Positions 41,701-56,700 of a stretch of DNA of 64,000 nt are shown here, in pieces. The notes beneath the pieces are model-generated. The model was not told where the DNA came from. It ran no database searches and was given only the letters and a program-made list of their open reading frames with translations. Position 1 is the first letter of the stretch. Each line of letters starts with the position of its first letter. The translations under genes were made by a program, and so were the position numbers. Source of the stretch: Apostichopus japonicus (taxonomy: Eukaryota > Echinodermata > Holothuroidea > Aspidochirotida > Stichopodidae); the NCBI RefSeq assembly GCF_037975245.1, contig NC_092574.1, forward strand, positions 12,985,213 to 13,049,212, read 5' to 3'.

Positions 41701-44700
41701 GATATTTTTTACACCAAACTGATTTCTTAATTTGGTAGTAATTGATGATTACATTTATAATCTCTCTCAGACTTTTTTCATATCATTTAAATTACATACA
41801 ATGGAGCAATTTGAATAATACATATACCAGAAATATGTTTTGCAACATTTGGAAATACTATATCAATTTTTTTGCTATTTAAGTCCATTCTGATGATCTG
41901 CATTCTGGTCAGCCAATAGTATATCATATAGCATTAAAATTTACCAAAATTAATGCATGAAGATGCTTCAGCTTTAAACCAAAGTGGAATTGTTATCATC
42001 AGAATTGACAATTTTCTTTATGCAAGAGTCCTGTGAAGAGCTTTTCTAGCTCTAGCAACTGTCCTCACACATTCATTCTCTAGAGAAAAACTGAAAAAGG
42101 CCAAAATCACAGAAAGTCTTCAACTTTGTGCTTTTTTAACACAATTTATAAACAGCATAGATCTTCTCTCTTTTTTGATGACCTTTCAACAATTAAACAA
42201 TTTGCTCTAATGTCTAGATCATCTACGAAAGAAATGTAAATAAATGTTTCAAATGATACAACAACGCAACAACCAAACAAACGACACAAAAACCTACGAA
42301 TCCTTCTTTTTTTTCAGAAAATGTAAATCATAATTTAGTTGATTGTGCATATTTTTTTCATTTGACTCCCCAATAATTTGTCTCTGATCAAGAAAATTAA
42401 CGAATGCAATTTTTTTCCAGCAAAGTTTGGCCGAGATCCAATCCACACTGACGTCCTTGGTCACACACCCACACAAACATATAATTATTGTGGTAATAGT
42501 GTATGAGTGATTGAAGCGTATGGAGCATAGGCTTCAAGTTGTGTTTACTAGATGCCTAGTTCATTAGTTGTACGTTGAAATACATTGAACAGGGAGCATG
42601 GCAGGACAGAAAAAAGAAATAAAAACAGCTGGAATTTCCAAACTGAATGGCTGACTACGTCATAGGAAGGCAAGGTGTCGATGTTTGCCTGTGCCAACAC
42701 TGATCTAACTGTCCATCAATACTGTGATGCAATGAATTATTAATTAAGTGGTGTAATAGAAAGCAAAAGCATAGCTGTAACACAATGTATCAATTACATC
42801 TACTATCAATACAAATCAAACACTATATATACAACTTCGTTGTTACTGAAACTCAGAGAAAGACAAAGACATAAATGTGACAGTACCCTTGGCAGGCCGT
42901 ACATGTAAAAAAAAAAAAAATAAATTTACAATAGACCTGTAGTGTATAAAGCAAAGCGAGTGTTACTATTTTTGGGAGCCTCTTCTTTTTTTTATGGTTT
43001 TATGGCGACAGAAGAGGGTGAGGGGGAAGGGATGTCGATGTGCACATGCCCTCTATACCTATCAGCACCACTAAGATGGATCATTATTTGATCAACTGCC
43101 CCGTCTCTAGCTAAAAGATGAATAACAGTAATTAGTCACTCAGAAAACAATTCCTAACTATGCAGACAATTCAGAAACTTTATGGAGTACGTCATCCTAT
43201 GTACCAGAAGGAAACAAAAACAACGATCTGGAGAGAACTCAAAATCCTTGGCAAACTTCCAGCTGTTCTTTGGCGAAGATTGCCACGCATGTGACAGTCA
43301 CATTCCTCTAATTTTAGGATATTCCTCCCTAATAACCGACGGCGAAAATCAATACAAGGTGCCAAATTGAATTGCCGCCGAAAACCCTGAGCACATCGTT
43401 GAACAGCACAACCTTCCAAGTTTGAAATGGGAAGATGAGCATTAAACTCTGACATTTCAAAATTCTTTCTAATGATTATTTTGCTTTTCCAAAATAATTG
43501 ATTTCTTCTTTGTGGAGTCATCAACCTTGTATCAGTCAATCACTTCTCGCAGCGAACAGACGATTGAATGAAACATACGCACAGACGGACATGGCCGCCC
43601 TCAGCCAAGGTGAACCAATGGTCTTGAGAGATATACATTTCCACAAAATTCAAGGAATAAAGCCCTTTCTAAAGATTATTTATCAAACATAAACTAGACT
43701 GATAGTCACTAATAGTGATTCTTTCAAAGGCAAATTTTTTTTTCTATATTTATTTTTTTCTTCTTTGACTTTGCTTTGGAACAGGGAAAATTGTGTGCGT
43801 TCTTCCGCCTCACATGTGATCTCTGCAAGAGACATCCAATCTCCCTTCTCTTCTTGTCTTATGCTAATTTATCACTACGGGATACTTGCAAAATCTTGCA
43901 TGTATAAATGAAGGTAACAATTTCTGGTCAATGCGATGTTTAAACTTTACCTTAACTGGGCTGCATATTTAATTATTTGAGTGTACTTTTACCCACTTTG
44001 GGGAGGTGAGTTTGTTTGGCTCCCTAGCAAGATACTGAATAACTTGTAGAAAACATCTCTACAGAAGCAACCAAATATCAATGTACTTAATCTCTTAGTG
44101 TGGTTGAGACTAGCAAAGATTCAAAGCCTACTAAATTTTTCAAAGCAAGATCTTTCAAAAAGATAGTGGAAAAAGCAAAACTTGACTTCGTGTTTGTCAA
44201 CAAAATACCTCGCTTTGTTTTTCTTAGAACTAAACGATCAAATTCGGCAAAACTGATGAGAAAAGTAGAAAGATTGCATGGATAACAACTTATCCTATCT
44301 CCTGCCTGCAAAAATCTACCAATGTCAGAGAGATTATAGATTAATCTAACCATTGTTGAGGCTGGAAAAACTACTGCTGTTCAGAAAAAGAGAAGGAAAG
44401 TGGCACATGCCTTTCTGTGAATAGGTATTTAAACATTCTCATTGTGAATTAGTATACTCCTCAGTGATTCTTTTCAAAGCAAGAGCTTTCAAAAAGGAAG
44501 CGAAAAGCAAAAGTCGACTTCCTGTTTGTCAACAAAACACCTTGAATTTATTTTTGTTAGAATATTACAATCAACTTTGGTAAACTGGTGAGAAAAGTAG
44601 AAAGATTGCACGGATATCAAACTTATCCTATCTCCTGCCTGCAAAACTCTAACAAAACTAAACCAAACATCTAACCAAAAACTACCAATGTCAGAGAGAT

Positions 44701-47700
44701 GATAGATAAATCTACCATCGCTAAGGTTGGAAAAACTACTGCTGTTCAGAAAAGAGAAGGAATTTGGCACATTATGCCTTTCTGTGAATGGGTATTTAAA
44801 CATTCTCATTGTTAATTAGTATAATCCTCAGTGATTCTTTACAATGTCCATGGGGAAAAGGTGGAGAAGATACCAGGGGTACAACAGAGTGTTTGACTAT
44901 TCTAGGAAGTGGGGAGGAGAAGTGAGAATAAGGAGATTATAGCAATGGGGGATTAAAGGATCAAGCTGGAACTCATGAATGCATTTGTAAGCAATGATTT
45001 GATAGGTCATTGTTCAATAGTGTGAATTGGCATCTACTTTAGAACCATGATTGACAGGTTACAAGTCAAGTTGGTTGGTTAGTGTGTAGGGTAAGTAATT
45101 AAAGAGACAATTTGGCCAAAGCATTTCCTGACAATACTTGACATTGTGCACACATGCACAGATATAAAACTGAGACGACCGTAACACTGAGCTGTCCTCC
45201 TCCACCCAGTACAAACTTATTCCATCTCTTGGTATAATAATGGTACTACTATCAACTTAACATTCACGAACAAGCCTCTCACCTCCTCCAAAAACATCCC
45301 CAACATTTCCATCCTCCCCCCATCCCTCCATTAACCCCTCCCTTAACAACCATCTCTCCCCTCCTCCATCAAAATTAAAAATAACTGTGATACCTAGGTA
45401 AACAGGAAAGGAAAATGAATTTTGTCTAATACTCTGGCCTAACCTATGCTTTCTCATGTTAACACTGTGCTAAATAAAAGTGTGAACTGGGGGAGGGATG
45501 GGAGAAGGGAGTGGGGGAAGGTGGTATTAAATGAGGGTCATATTACTTAAAAACTGACCTAGTTAATTTGCCTCATGTCATTCCCACTGGATGTCGATTG
45601 TGATGTAGGACCCAAATGTTCCTTTTTGGAAACTATTACCCTACCCATCTGTTTTCCCATGAATGCATCTTCATATTTACTAGGGAGTGATAACAGTTTA
45701 AGCTGGCTGGCTAACTTCTGCACCCTCTATTACTTCCAATAGCAACCATCCAGACTTCATTCGCACCCTCATGTAGACATATTGCTGTTGTCAATTGATG
45801 CATTTTGCAAACTGTGTCCTTTCAAGCTATTACCGTCAATCATTTGCCTATCATTATCCTTCTCAATCAGTAGTTTTCAAGGGTTATTGAACCCTTCAAT
45901 TCAGGACTCCAAATCCCCTTTTCCTGACATAACAATAACAAAAGGTGAATATACATTCCATTCTTACCAGCACCAAAGAAACCCTACTACAAGCCAAGAA
46001 GCCAGTCATATAAACTCTTGTAAACTCAATCCAAGGAAAGAATGCACCCCTCCCGGATGTGGGTCACCTGAACCCCATAGAGGACAACTTTACTACCCTA
46101 TTGGTGTCAATCTACCCCCTTGTAATGGCAACCTCAAACAACCTTTCATGGGAATCCCAGTGGAGGGGGTTCCATTAACACCAGTAACAAATGCTTTTGA
46201 TCTGGTCAGTTGAGGACTTTAACATCTGGTCTCTGGTTTTGTAACCGGTAAAACAAAGATTACAAAATAGAGATTACGCCGGCTGTCTCTACATGATGTG
46301 AACGAGCTTTGTATTTCTCCGACCAGAATATTCTTTACTTTTATCTCACAAAGAGACAATATCACGATGTTGGTTAATCACCTTCTGGAATCGTTTTCCA
46401 GTTGAGACGAAAACAACAAAGTTTGACAAGGTTTGCCTCAATTTTATTTCCGCGCTTATTGCCCATTGTAACTTCTTTCCAAACACTTAATTAACAAACC
46501 GCTTTGACGTACAGGCTTGGACTGTACGTCAATAGAACAACTTGGTGGTAAACAAACATTTTAAATGCATGCTGCTATAGAATTATAAACTCTTTGCCAC
46601 CTTTTAGAATCAGTTTCGAACAATATCAGTACCAAACACAAAAGGGAAGGGTATTTCCCTTGTATAAGTGATTCACTGTTTCACAGTTGGATACATTTAC
46701 ACATTAGCAATTCCCTGAATTGTAAACTCTGTTAGCTCACACCACTATGATATGATCTGGTTTTGTTAATTGCTTTTAAAAGAAAATACAAACAATTTAG
46801 ATGAAAAAAAACCCCAAAAAAGTCCCTCTTTGCATAATCAATGAAACTTCCTTCCCTTGAGAGTACCCAAAATAGGTATTTCATTAAAAACGAATGATAC
46901 TGTTCTCTCTTTCTATTTTCTCTTACCTTTCACGGATCTTCTTAAACTGACGCAGTTAATATCCTCAACCGTTTCAGAAAGATTATTCCGTAGGGATGTA
47001 ATGAAACCTTATTCCTTGTTGTGAAATCTAACGTTATAAATATCCCTTACATCCTTCTATGTCATTGATCAGAGTTTAAATGTTCAAATTTAATGGAATC
47101 AAACACCTTTAACCACATTTTGGGAGAGATCTAACAAGGATGTGACCTGATATTCAACTTCCACTGCTGTGATGTCAATATGTAAGTTAGACATCCTTTT
47201 TACAACAAAACATTTATTCTTGGTGAGACCTGCCAGTAACCCACATTTCTGGGAAGAGGGTATACAGGCAGCAACCTTTCAATGACAACACAACCCCTCT
47301 GGTGTCAACATTCCCGTTTTGAAAGTTACATTGTGAGACGTAACTTCTATATCTTAAACATTAAGACTCTCACTCATATTAATTACTAAAGTGTTTCATT
47401 TTAAGAGCCAAACAAACACTGGCATACTTCCATTAATTACATCCCTCAGAGTTCACACTTCTCCTCTTCCTTGTATTGTATACCTGGACCAGTGACCCAA
47501 GTCACATCAGTGTTTCCTGTCTGGTTTAACTTTGTCTGTTCTACGAAAGGAGATATGACTCATCTCCTTTTGCTTAAATTTAAAGCAATTTATCTGACTC
47601 TCAGTTCCAGTCATAAATATAACAATAACACTTTGAAGAACCTTGCTGCACAGGTACAGCCATTTATCACGTAATACATCATCATAACAACAGGGCCACG

Positions 47701-50700
47701 ATTTGACCTCTTGCCTTAAAGCAACCGTACCCATGACAGGTATTTATGTCCATCTCTGTTTAGCTTTTCTCTAAAATTGCAGATCTAAATTGAATCCACA
47801 GTATTGACTTTTTAACTTGATTATAACTTTCTTAGAATAGTTTCAATAGGAACTGTTAAAATCTACCAGAATTTCTCCTAAATATTACCAACAATTATTT
47901 ACTTCAAGGAATAGTCTGTTTGTACTGGGGTTACCACACAGCAGGAAATAGTAAGCACAATCACACGTTTACTTTTATAATTTCTAGTGTTTGCACGGGT
48001 TATCCGGGTACCCGGGTACCCGCCCGACGCGATACTACCCGGTTCCTAATTTATTACCCGAATCCTACGCGAAGTGTTTTTTTTTAATTTTTTTTATTGC
48101 AAACCGACGGTTAGGCAGATTTCCCATTGACTTAGTGTGTTGCTAGGCTACCATGTGGAAGAAATAATTATATATTCGTTCGTTTATTTCATAAAAGGAA
48201 AGGCTGACAAGGAATTTTACGAGATGTTTATGGATTATAGACGGATTAACTAAAAAATTATCATCGCAAGTGGCTTTTTACTAATCGTTTACACCAAATG
48301 CGATCAAATTGCGCGAATCGCGCGATCTCGCGGCTAATGCGAACCCTGGGCCTGCATAATAGACAGTAGTAGTAACAACTGTTTAAGAGCTAAATTGGAT
48401 ATTTGTATGGTCTGATAGAGGTGGAGAGCAAGCATTAGCAGCGGCGGCAGTGCGATGTTAGTGATGTTAATTATATGAAGTTATTAACAAGTTAATGAAA
48501 GAAACAAAGGCAACTAGAATTATTGAGGAAGGTTTTATACCTTATCTTACATGTACGTATTTGTACATGAAAACATTGTCAGTAGAGAATATAATTCATT
48601 TATTATAGCATCCAATATGTAATTTTTTGAAAATCGTGATACACGAGTGCAAACAATTTTTTCTCGGGTACCCGGATACCCGACGGGTAACGGCTCTCGG
48701 GTACCCGGTTCCCGATTTTTGGACCCGTGTAAACACTAATAATTTCAAAATATTGATGTGTGTGTGATTCCATGTCAGATTTGATACAAAAATTCCATTA
48801 TGTGTAATTTTTAATACTCGTTGGAACCTAAATATGTTTTTTGAAAGGTGCAATAGTTCAAAGTTGTGACAAATTGTGGTCAAATTCACTAATACATTGC
48901 TAAATCAACGTAAGAAAAATGGCGACCATTTTGATGGCAATTATACTGCAGAATACGTTCATTCAGCACAACACATCTAAACGACAAAATTTATTTACCA
49001 GAATTACTTCGTCTCCCTGAGCTGTTTCATCTCCTAGGTTCAGTCTATTCTTACTCTATTGATTCACTGTTCGTTTAGTTGTCTATCTGTCTGTCTCAAT
49101 GTGTCCTTTCTGTTTCCATATCACTTTGCCTTTGAAAAAGATCCTGCTTGTTTCAAAACATCAGGTCTTTCTAACTTTTTCATCATCTCTCTCTCTCTCT
49201 CTATAAGAATTATTTTGCAAGGTTACAGATAGGCTTCGCAGAAGTAACAGAGAGAAAGAATACAGCAAAAACACTATTCCTGCGGTGAAATTGACCATTT
49301 GAATCATTTCTAGCAACAAGCTAGTACTTTCTGCTAAGATTATCCAAAGTGCAAATTTGTTGACCACTGACCACTGGCCAAAACGACTACTCACCTCAAG
49401 ACTGGATCCAATAAATCCTCTTCCAAGAAATCATGGTCTTTCTTCACAACGTTGACCTCGATGGGAAACTTGGACTCTGTGGGATGAAATAGAAATGGAT
49501 TAATCTTCAGAGATTCTTACAGACTTAATGAACACTGTCATTACAGTTATAGGCCCAGAATTTCACAAGTTTTAACCACATTAAGCAATTAAAAGTAAAT
49601 CCACTGGCTATAATCAAGTTCCCCACTGGCAGTTTCCTGAATTACAGTGCTCACTCATCAGTTTACAGTACAGGTTTTATGGGAGAAGACCAATAGTAGT
49701 TACAACTATTAAAGATACTGATAACAAGCTGTAATACAAGGCTTATGTTACATACAGAAATCATATTGATATTAAATATAAAAAATGTTACCCTATTTTA
49801 CTCCCAGAGGAAAGTTTGATTGAAGTTTGTAGGATCTACAAACTCGTTAAAAATGCTGGCAAATTTTATTCAGCTCAAAATGTTTAACGACAGATAACAC
49901 AATAAAAGTAATGAATATTTATATGAAACTTGCATAGAACGGTGTCATTTCTACTGAGTTTTAGGGCAGTAAGCTGGAAAGGTCCAAGTTTTAATTTGGC
50001 AAACACACATTGAGACTTTGAAGCAGTATGTTGAGTAGATAAGGATCAACTTTTTGATGCTGTAAGTCATTAGTTTGACTAGTCAAATGCAATCACTAAA
50101 ATAGTTGAATCAAACAAATGAAATTTTGAAAAAAATTGAAAAATTGAAATTTTCCAAGTTCCATTTTTATGAGCCAATACTTCTTTGAAAAGTGTCCCAG
50201 CGTGATGCAGACGATTGACTCAAATCCTACTAACCTATTTCTTGCTCTTTAACCTTCATTTGGTCAAAAAAGCCCTCTAGGATGGAGTCCTAGCATGAGC
50301 AACTGCAACCTTCTTTTAACTAGCACTCAGTATGTTTGGTAAATATAAATTGTCAACAGAAAACTCAAACCAGCAGCTTTGACAAACATCTAAAGTATAA
50401 AGAAACATTCAATCAATATGCAATTTAAGTTACTCAAACTAACAAAAAAGTGTCCACTTAATTCTTGTAATTAAAATTGTTCACCAGCATCAAGTTATGA
50501 GAAACTTGTTGCCCAGGCAATTTTGTTTTGTTTTGTATTAATCACATGCAAACCACAAATGAACTAATTAAACACAAACTAATTTTGTGATTATTTGAAA
50601 TGAAAATTGCTTTAGAGGTACAATGTAATTGGAATAAACATATAGAACAAATCATCAGATTGAACTACAAGATAGTGCTTTTTAATCCCACATATTAATC

Positions 50701-53700
50701 CAAAAGACAAAAGTTGGAATTGTTTACATGTGCATTACCCTCAGATGCCAAAAGCATGGAACAATTTATCCAGTATCGCATAGCAAAGAGCCATTGGCAA
50801 TTCTGCTCTATATATTTATGTATATATATATATATATATAGCCTAGTGGTTAGGGTGTCTGCATATAAAGCGGGAGGCCCGGGTTCGAATCCCAGTGAAG
50901 GCTGGAAGTTTTTTGACTGTCTTGAATTTTCCAACTCGCTACAATTTCAATTATATTCATTTTTGCCTTTGTCGTTTACTTCCATTTCATTTAACAGAGT
51001 CTGTTCAAAGTATCTCTTTCGAGATCCGGCTTTAGGAATAACAAATGATTTCCAGTTGGTTAGCATCATGTTTGATCTCTAGAGTAAGGCAAATTGTCAC
51101 CAAAACAGAACTAGTATCGTTCGATACAGATGACAAATGCCTACAGTGGAATTACGACCTTCCTTACCGGGTTTGAACCTTCAGACATACAATCAGCATC
51201 CATAGCCTAGTGGTTAGGGTGTCCACATATAAAGCAGGAGGCCCAGGTTCAAATCCCGGTGGAGGCTGGAAGATTTTTCACTGTTCTGGATTTTCCAACT
51301 CACTACGATTTCAATCATATATATATATATGTATACATATAAAGATATGCAAAGATGTACCGGATAGCCATTTTCGTCAACAGGAACCATCATATTTCAT
51401 AAGATCAAAAATTCAGACCTTCAGAACCTTCAAGACTGCTAAAACCCCATTTCAACACTAATTACTCCCGGAAATTCCTGAATGGCACAAGAATTCAAGA
51501 AAGACATTTGAAATGCACAGTAAACAAAGTACACAAATTGCCATGTGCGTGGGAAGATTAATAGTCTCTGGGTTCTTCTTCATCAAGGAGTACTTGAATC
51601 TTGTCCTGAACATCCTGCAAGTGCTTCTGAAACCATAATTTACCTGAAAGCTTCAAGTGCAACCTAGTAAAACATACTGTGGTAATACACAACTTTATAA
51701 TGACGGGTTAATGACAGAAGTTACCAGTTAAATGGGTGTAGAGGAACGACCAGAATATTAGCTATAAAACTGACATCAATAGTCTTCATTGTTATACCTC
51801 CTGATACAACATTAAAAATATACCATTGACTTAAAATGATAAGCAAATACTACATCCTGTAAATCAATAAAAAGTTCTCCACAACAGCACATTTCTTAAT
51901 GAAAACTTAATTCATTTCTTCCCCCTTTGCCATTTAGGAGAAGAAGACCATTTCATCTCATTGCATTCGATTAGCGGTTCTGAGAACTCTGAATATAAAT
52001 AGCGCAGTCTATTATTTAACAGTTTAACATAAATGTATGTACAGTACTGAAAATACTGAAAACATTACAAAATGTTTCTTAACCGACCAGTACTTTTTCC
52101 AACATGGACTGTGAGAGAAGCAACTATTTCTGGCTTATCTAAAACTGGAACTAGTAGTACTACCTGAGATGGAAGCCATGATTCCTTGTATAAATAAACC
52201 AACCAGAAATTACTCCTTAGTATAGTATCCGATACCGTCTCCAGACTTCATGCAGAGGAGTTCATCAGGCCACTGACTATTATGAAGACAACGTCCCCAC
52301 ATTCAATTCACCCATAGGGACTTAAAACTAAGCTGATATCAACTTAGTATAGCAAATACACTTATTGTTGTAACAAGGACAATAATACAGCAGCACAGCC
52401 ATCCCTTGAGATCTACAAAACTATTAATTGAAATAGAAATGAAACTGAAAACATTAAAGTTGAAAGGAAGTCAGTTTGTGTAATTGCAGTATAATGAAAG
52501 ACTCTTAGAAGAGAACAATGAGAGAAAAATTGCAAATATAAGCAGACCGAAAGGCTTGACAAAGCAGGTATTCCGGATCCTTAGGAAGCTTTATATATAT
52601 ACAAACTACCACAAGGAGTAGATGTATGCTACGGATGGATGCATGCATGACTGACTAGTATTACAATGTTAGTCGTTTGGGATATCGGCATCGGCCGATA
52701 TTTGCAATATTGGCAGCATATCGGTATTGGTAAAATTTAGCTTCAGAAGTAACAGGAAGGATAGGCTTATGTTTTCCTCCCCCTAAAAACATGCAAGCAA
52801 ACATGTTTCATCATGCATATTATGATATTAACTTGTTGGGGAATATGTTCGTAGAAAGAGGTTAGTGATTAAGACTAGTGTTATAGCATATGCGCATATT
52901 TTATTTACTAATTTACTAACAAACAGCCTTCCGCAAATGAGAGTCACACAAGTGGTTACTGTTACTATATTAACTTACGATGGCCGAATTATAAATTTGA
53001 ATACTTTATGCATTAATGCATGACTTAAAGTGCGTTTTGACCTTCATTCTGGCTGTATAAAAATATCGGTATCGTTATCGGACTGATATCCAGATTGTAA
53101 TATCGGGACCCCTCCTCCAGTTATCAATCACCCAAAGTGCCTAGAAGTGTGTTTTACAGTGGACTGATATTTTGAATCTGTCTATTGGGTTGTGAGGAGA
53201 CAGGTAAGTGAGGCAGCGGAGAAAATATCTGACGCTCTTAAACAAGAACGCTCGAAATACATTCAAGAAAAACAAAGACGAATTACCTTCCGTTGGAGTA
53301 AAGAATTCAATCATGAAGCATACAAAGGAAATGACAAAATATAATCCGAGGAAATATACATCTACACGGCGGATAATCTGAAGGATGCCAAGAAAATTTA
53401 CTTAGTTACCCTCCATCGGTCAGTTACAGTATCTGACAAAGTTAAAGCGTACATGAGTAGCCATTAGCATATCTGGAGATTGTCCAAACACAAATCACAT
53501 AATCTTGTACAGAAACCTTTTTCCAATGTCCCATTGATCCAAACTAAACCCAATTAGTCTGGACCACCAAAGATAAAGTCAAATAATTCCAGCGATCACA
53601 CACAAGTCCGATCTCACAATAAACTTATAAAATGTGGTGGCTTGATGGAAAAGTGTGTCAACGAACGCACTGGTTCACAAAAAGAGGTTGCCTGACTCAT

Positions 53701-56700
53701 CTTGAATGACGTACAACTATCAGAAGTGCTAAGACAAGAGGGGTTAATTATGTCCCCTGATAGATAATAACTAACACGGCATTCTCCGGGCCGCCTGCGT
53801 CCGTGTTTATCATCCTTCCCCAATAATTAGAAGCAGGTTTTAGGATAGCCTGAAAGATCAAAGTCGGACGTTCCCCGAGAATGATGTCGGTAGCTAATAC
53901 CAAAGTAAACTGCCCCCAAAGTCAGTGGGGACAGAAGCAAAACAGTCGGCTTATCAACGTCTACGTGTTTGCCTGCTCCATTTGCCGACCTGGTTTATTC
54001 TAAATTATTTTTAGCCGGGATTTGTATACACACTGACTAATTCTGTCAGGAGTAAAGTCTATTTTGAATTCCTTCAGGTAGAAGGACGTAAGAACCAAGC
54101 TTTCACTGTTTCAACTTTCCTTATAAGATGATTGTAAGTTTATGTTGGTAATCTCCATCTGAGGTGCTAATTAGGTTAAGTCTACATTCAGTCAAGATTA
54201 TTTTCATACCTTCAGGAAGAGCACCACCCACCCACCATCATCCACTGACACTCCAAACCCCCACCCCCCCCCCCCACCATCCCTTATGACACTTCTCCCT
54301 CAGCTTCAACAAGTTCTTTGTTGGCCACACATTGCTAAATATATAAATGTGTATACATATATTTATATATACACACATTGCAATGTCTTTGACCTTCTTA
54401 TTTTAATTTTGTTATCATGACCCAATTTCAAGAAGATTTGTGGGTTATTTTGTAAGTTTAATGTACCATGAACACTATTACTGCAGACTCATCGGAATTA
54501 TAGCTCGATGATCATCAGAATGGAAATGATAAGATACTATAAATAGAAATGTGTTTATAAGACATGGTATCAATACTTATGAATAATATCCATACACAAC
54601 ACATGTCATTGTTGCTAGGCCAATAATAACTAGCTATTTAAAACCCTAGTATAGTTTCAGATTTCAACAATGGTTGTAAAATCAGCTATCACCTTCAACT
54701 ACCAGTATAAATCAAAGCTAATACTATTTTAGTAGATTCTAGATTAATTATAGAATGATTATCCATAGTGCTTGCTTTCAATCTACAAAATTTCTATATT
54801 GATCACCAAAAAAAATAAGATGGTGGATAGGGATAGATGGCTATAAAAAGAACATTCGCACGAACAACATGACATGATAACGTATACTAATCCCCAAAAC
54901 ATACTGGTTTGTGTGTTTACAAATGAAGACACTTACCTGTCTCCACTCTACAAATGCACTTTCACATCTACCTAACCTACTGAATTGGTAATGTTTTAGA
55001 TCTGCCCTCCTCTCTCCACCACTGTTAATGCTACATCACTATCATACCATACCTACAGACCGTACAACTAACTGCCTTGCACATGTCTATGTGCAGTATT
55101 ACACTGATATTAATGTTAAATGTGTTATTAGGTTCCTTCATTTCCAATCTGCCCCTTTGGATATCAATCCCTATCAGGTCCAGTTGGCAAACGGATAATG
55201 TAATGGTCCTTCCCAGGGGGAACTACTGGTTATCAAATTTAATTTTTTTTTTTTAAATTTTAGGAAGAACATCCAATCAGTTTTGAGCAAAGGTTAACAC
55301 AAAACTAGCCATGCTGCTGCTGTATCTTCAATGCTGTCAAACTGTGTAAATTAGGAAGATGCAGCAAATTTCCCACACATCTTCCCCCCACCCCACCACC
55401 CCCCTGAAAACGTCATGGAGGGTGACAAATGCAACACGTCCTGATCTTAACAATCAATATAAAATGGTTATTTATAGAAGTTAATCAGGCTGCTGTACTT
55501 GCCACCCACCCACACAAACTGAAATCTATCACCAGTAAGTGGTTTGCTTCTGGAAGTAGACCGACACTCTTTTGCCATCCATGATCAGTGTGAGACAGGC
55601 CAGATAGTTCAATGGGGAAGGGGAAGGGACAAAACTTGAAATGAATGGCAGGGGGAGGTGGGAGGTGGAAGGTGGAAGGGGGGTCGATGGGAGGTGATCG
55701 GAGATGTCTAGGGACCGTACATGAGAAATGGGGTAAAGTAAGGACAAAGAATAATGAAAGGCTAAGATCACACAGAAAACACAAATTTTGGCTAAAATTT
55801 GGTCAAACTGGATTCCCCTTCTCCTGACTTCCTCTCGCCATCTACAACATGAAGGGCTATCGGCTATGAAGGGACAGCTCAAGGCCATTTCCAACGGTCA
55901 TACCCTCTGTTCTTGGGAACTTTTCCTCATTTGTATTCTTTCCAAAAAAAATTAAGGAAATGCTATATATTTTCTGACCAATTTGGCACCATCTTGCTAA
56001 AATGAGCAAAACCAAATAAACAGTACTTATCTATCTGCTGGGTAATATTCGTCATCATCTCTCAGACCATAATTCTCGAATTACTTTTTGTCCATGAGCA
56101 TAATTCCATTTATTCAACTTCAGGGCATTTTCAATCAGACTGGGCAAACTGCTTAGTAATAATACAAATGTTGCACGAATATCATTGTCATGAATGAAAG
56201 ACACTATGTATCTAGTCCATCCTCATCCAAGCTGGGATATATTGACCTACTTTACAAGCTATTAAAAACGATATCACTTTCAAATCCACGCAAATGGATT
56301 TTCCCTCAATGTCACATTGGCATATGTTATTAATCCATACTGGACTCAATACCATGACTCATGAAAACATGAGATTTTGCATGTTCAAAGAGGTCTGGTG
56401 TCTACCAACACCACCTCACTCCAGGAAATACATTCCTGAGTCAGTCACTCACTCATTCAGTCACTAACTGCAAACCAAAAGGTAAGTCCGCTTCTCTCAG
56501 AATAACTGTTCTTGTTGCTGTTTTTCTGTCTGCATTCAACGTCACAATCCTTCATAAATAATCTCGGTCTTAGGAACTGCTGTGAAAATACACCACCTTG
56601 CCCATGTTAGAACTAGAACTGACACAAAATATATGGGACAGTGTCAACAGCAATACTCAGAATACGAGGAGACCAGTTACAAATAACATGGCAAACAAGC

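Larger units (their letters stand above)
38670..49394 (-). other. 10.7-kb intron with several repeats
   Basis: Holds the perfect hairpin at 39191-39222, the tandem duplication at 44137-44840, the hAT MITE at 47985-48738, a poly-A run at about 42908-42921 and a CT microsatellite at 49186-49202; these are listed separately. The remaining sequence, including AGGTCA-like short repeats near 41340-41400, shows no gene. Confidence 0.6.

Noticed and set aside
45782-46213. 143-residue open frame on the plus strand
   Set aside because: No recognisable domain, no splice context, antisense to an intron and Pro/Ser/Asn composition expected from this DNA.
50841-50905. tRNA gene
   Set aside because: A and B boxes are present but the anticodon arm is not normal, and the same body follows in a second diverged copy; it is a SINE.
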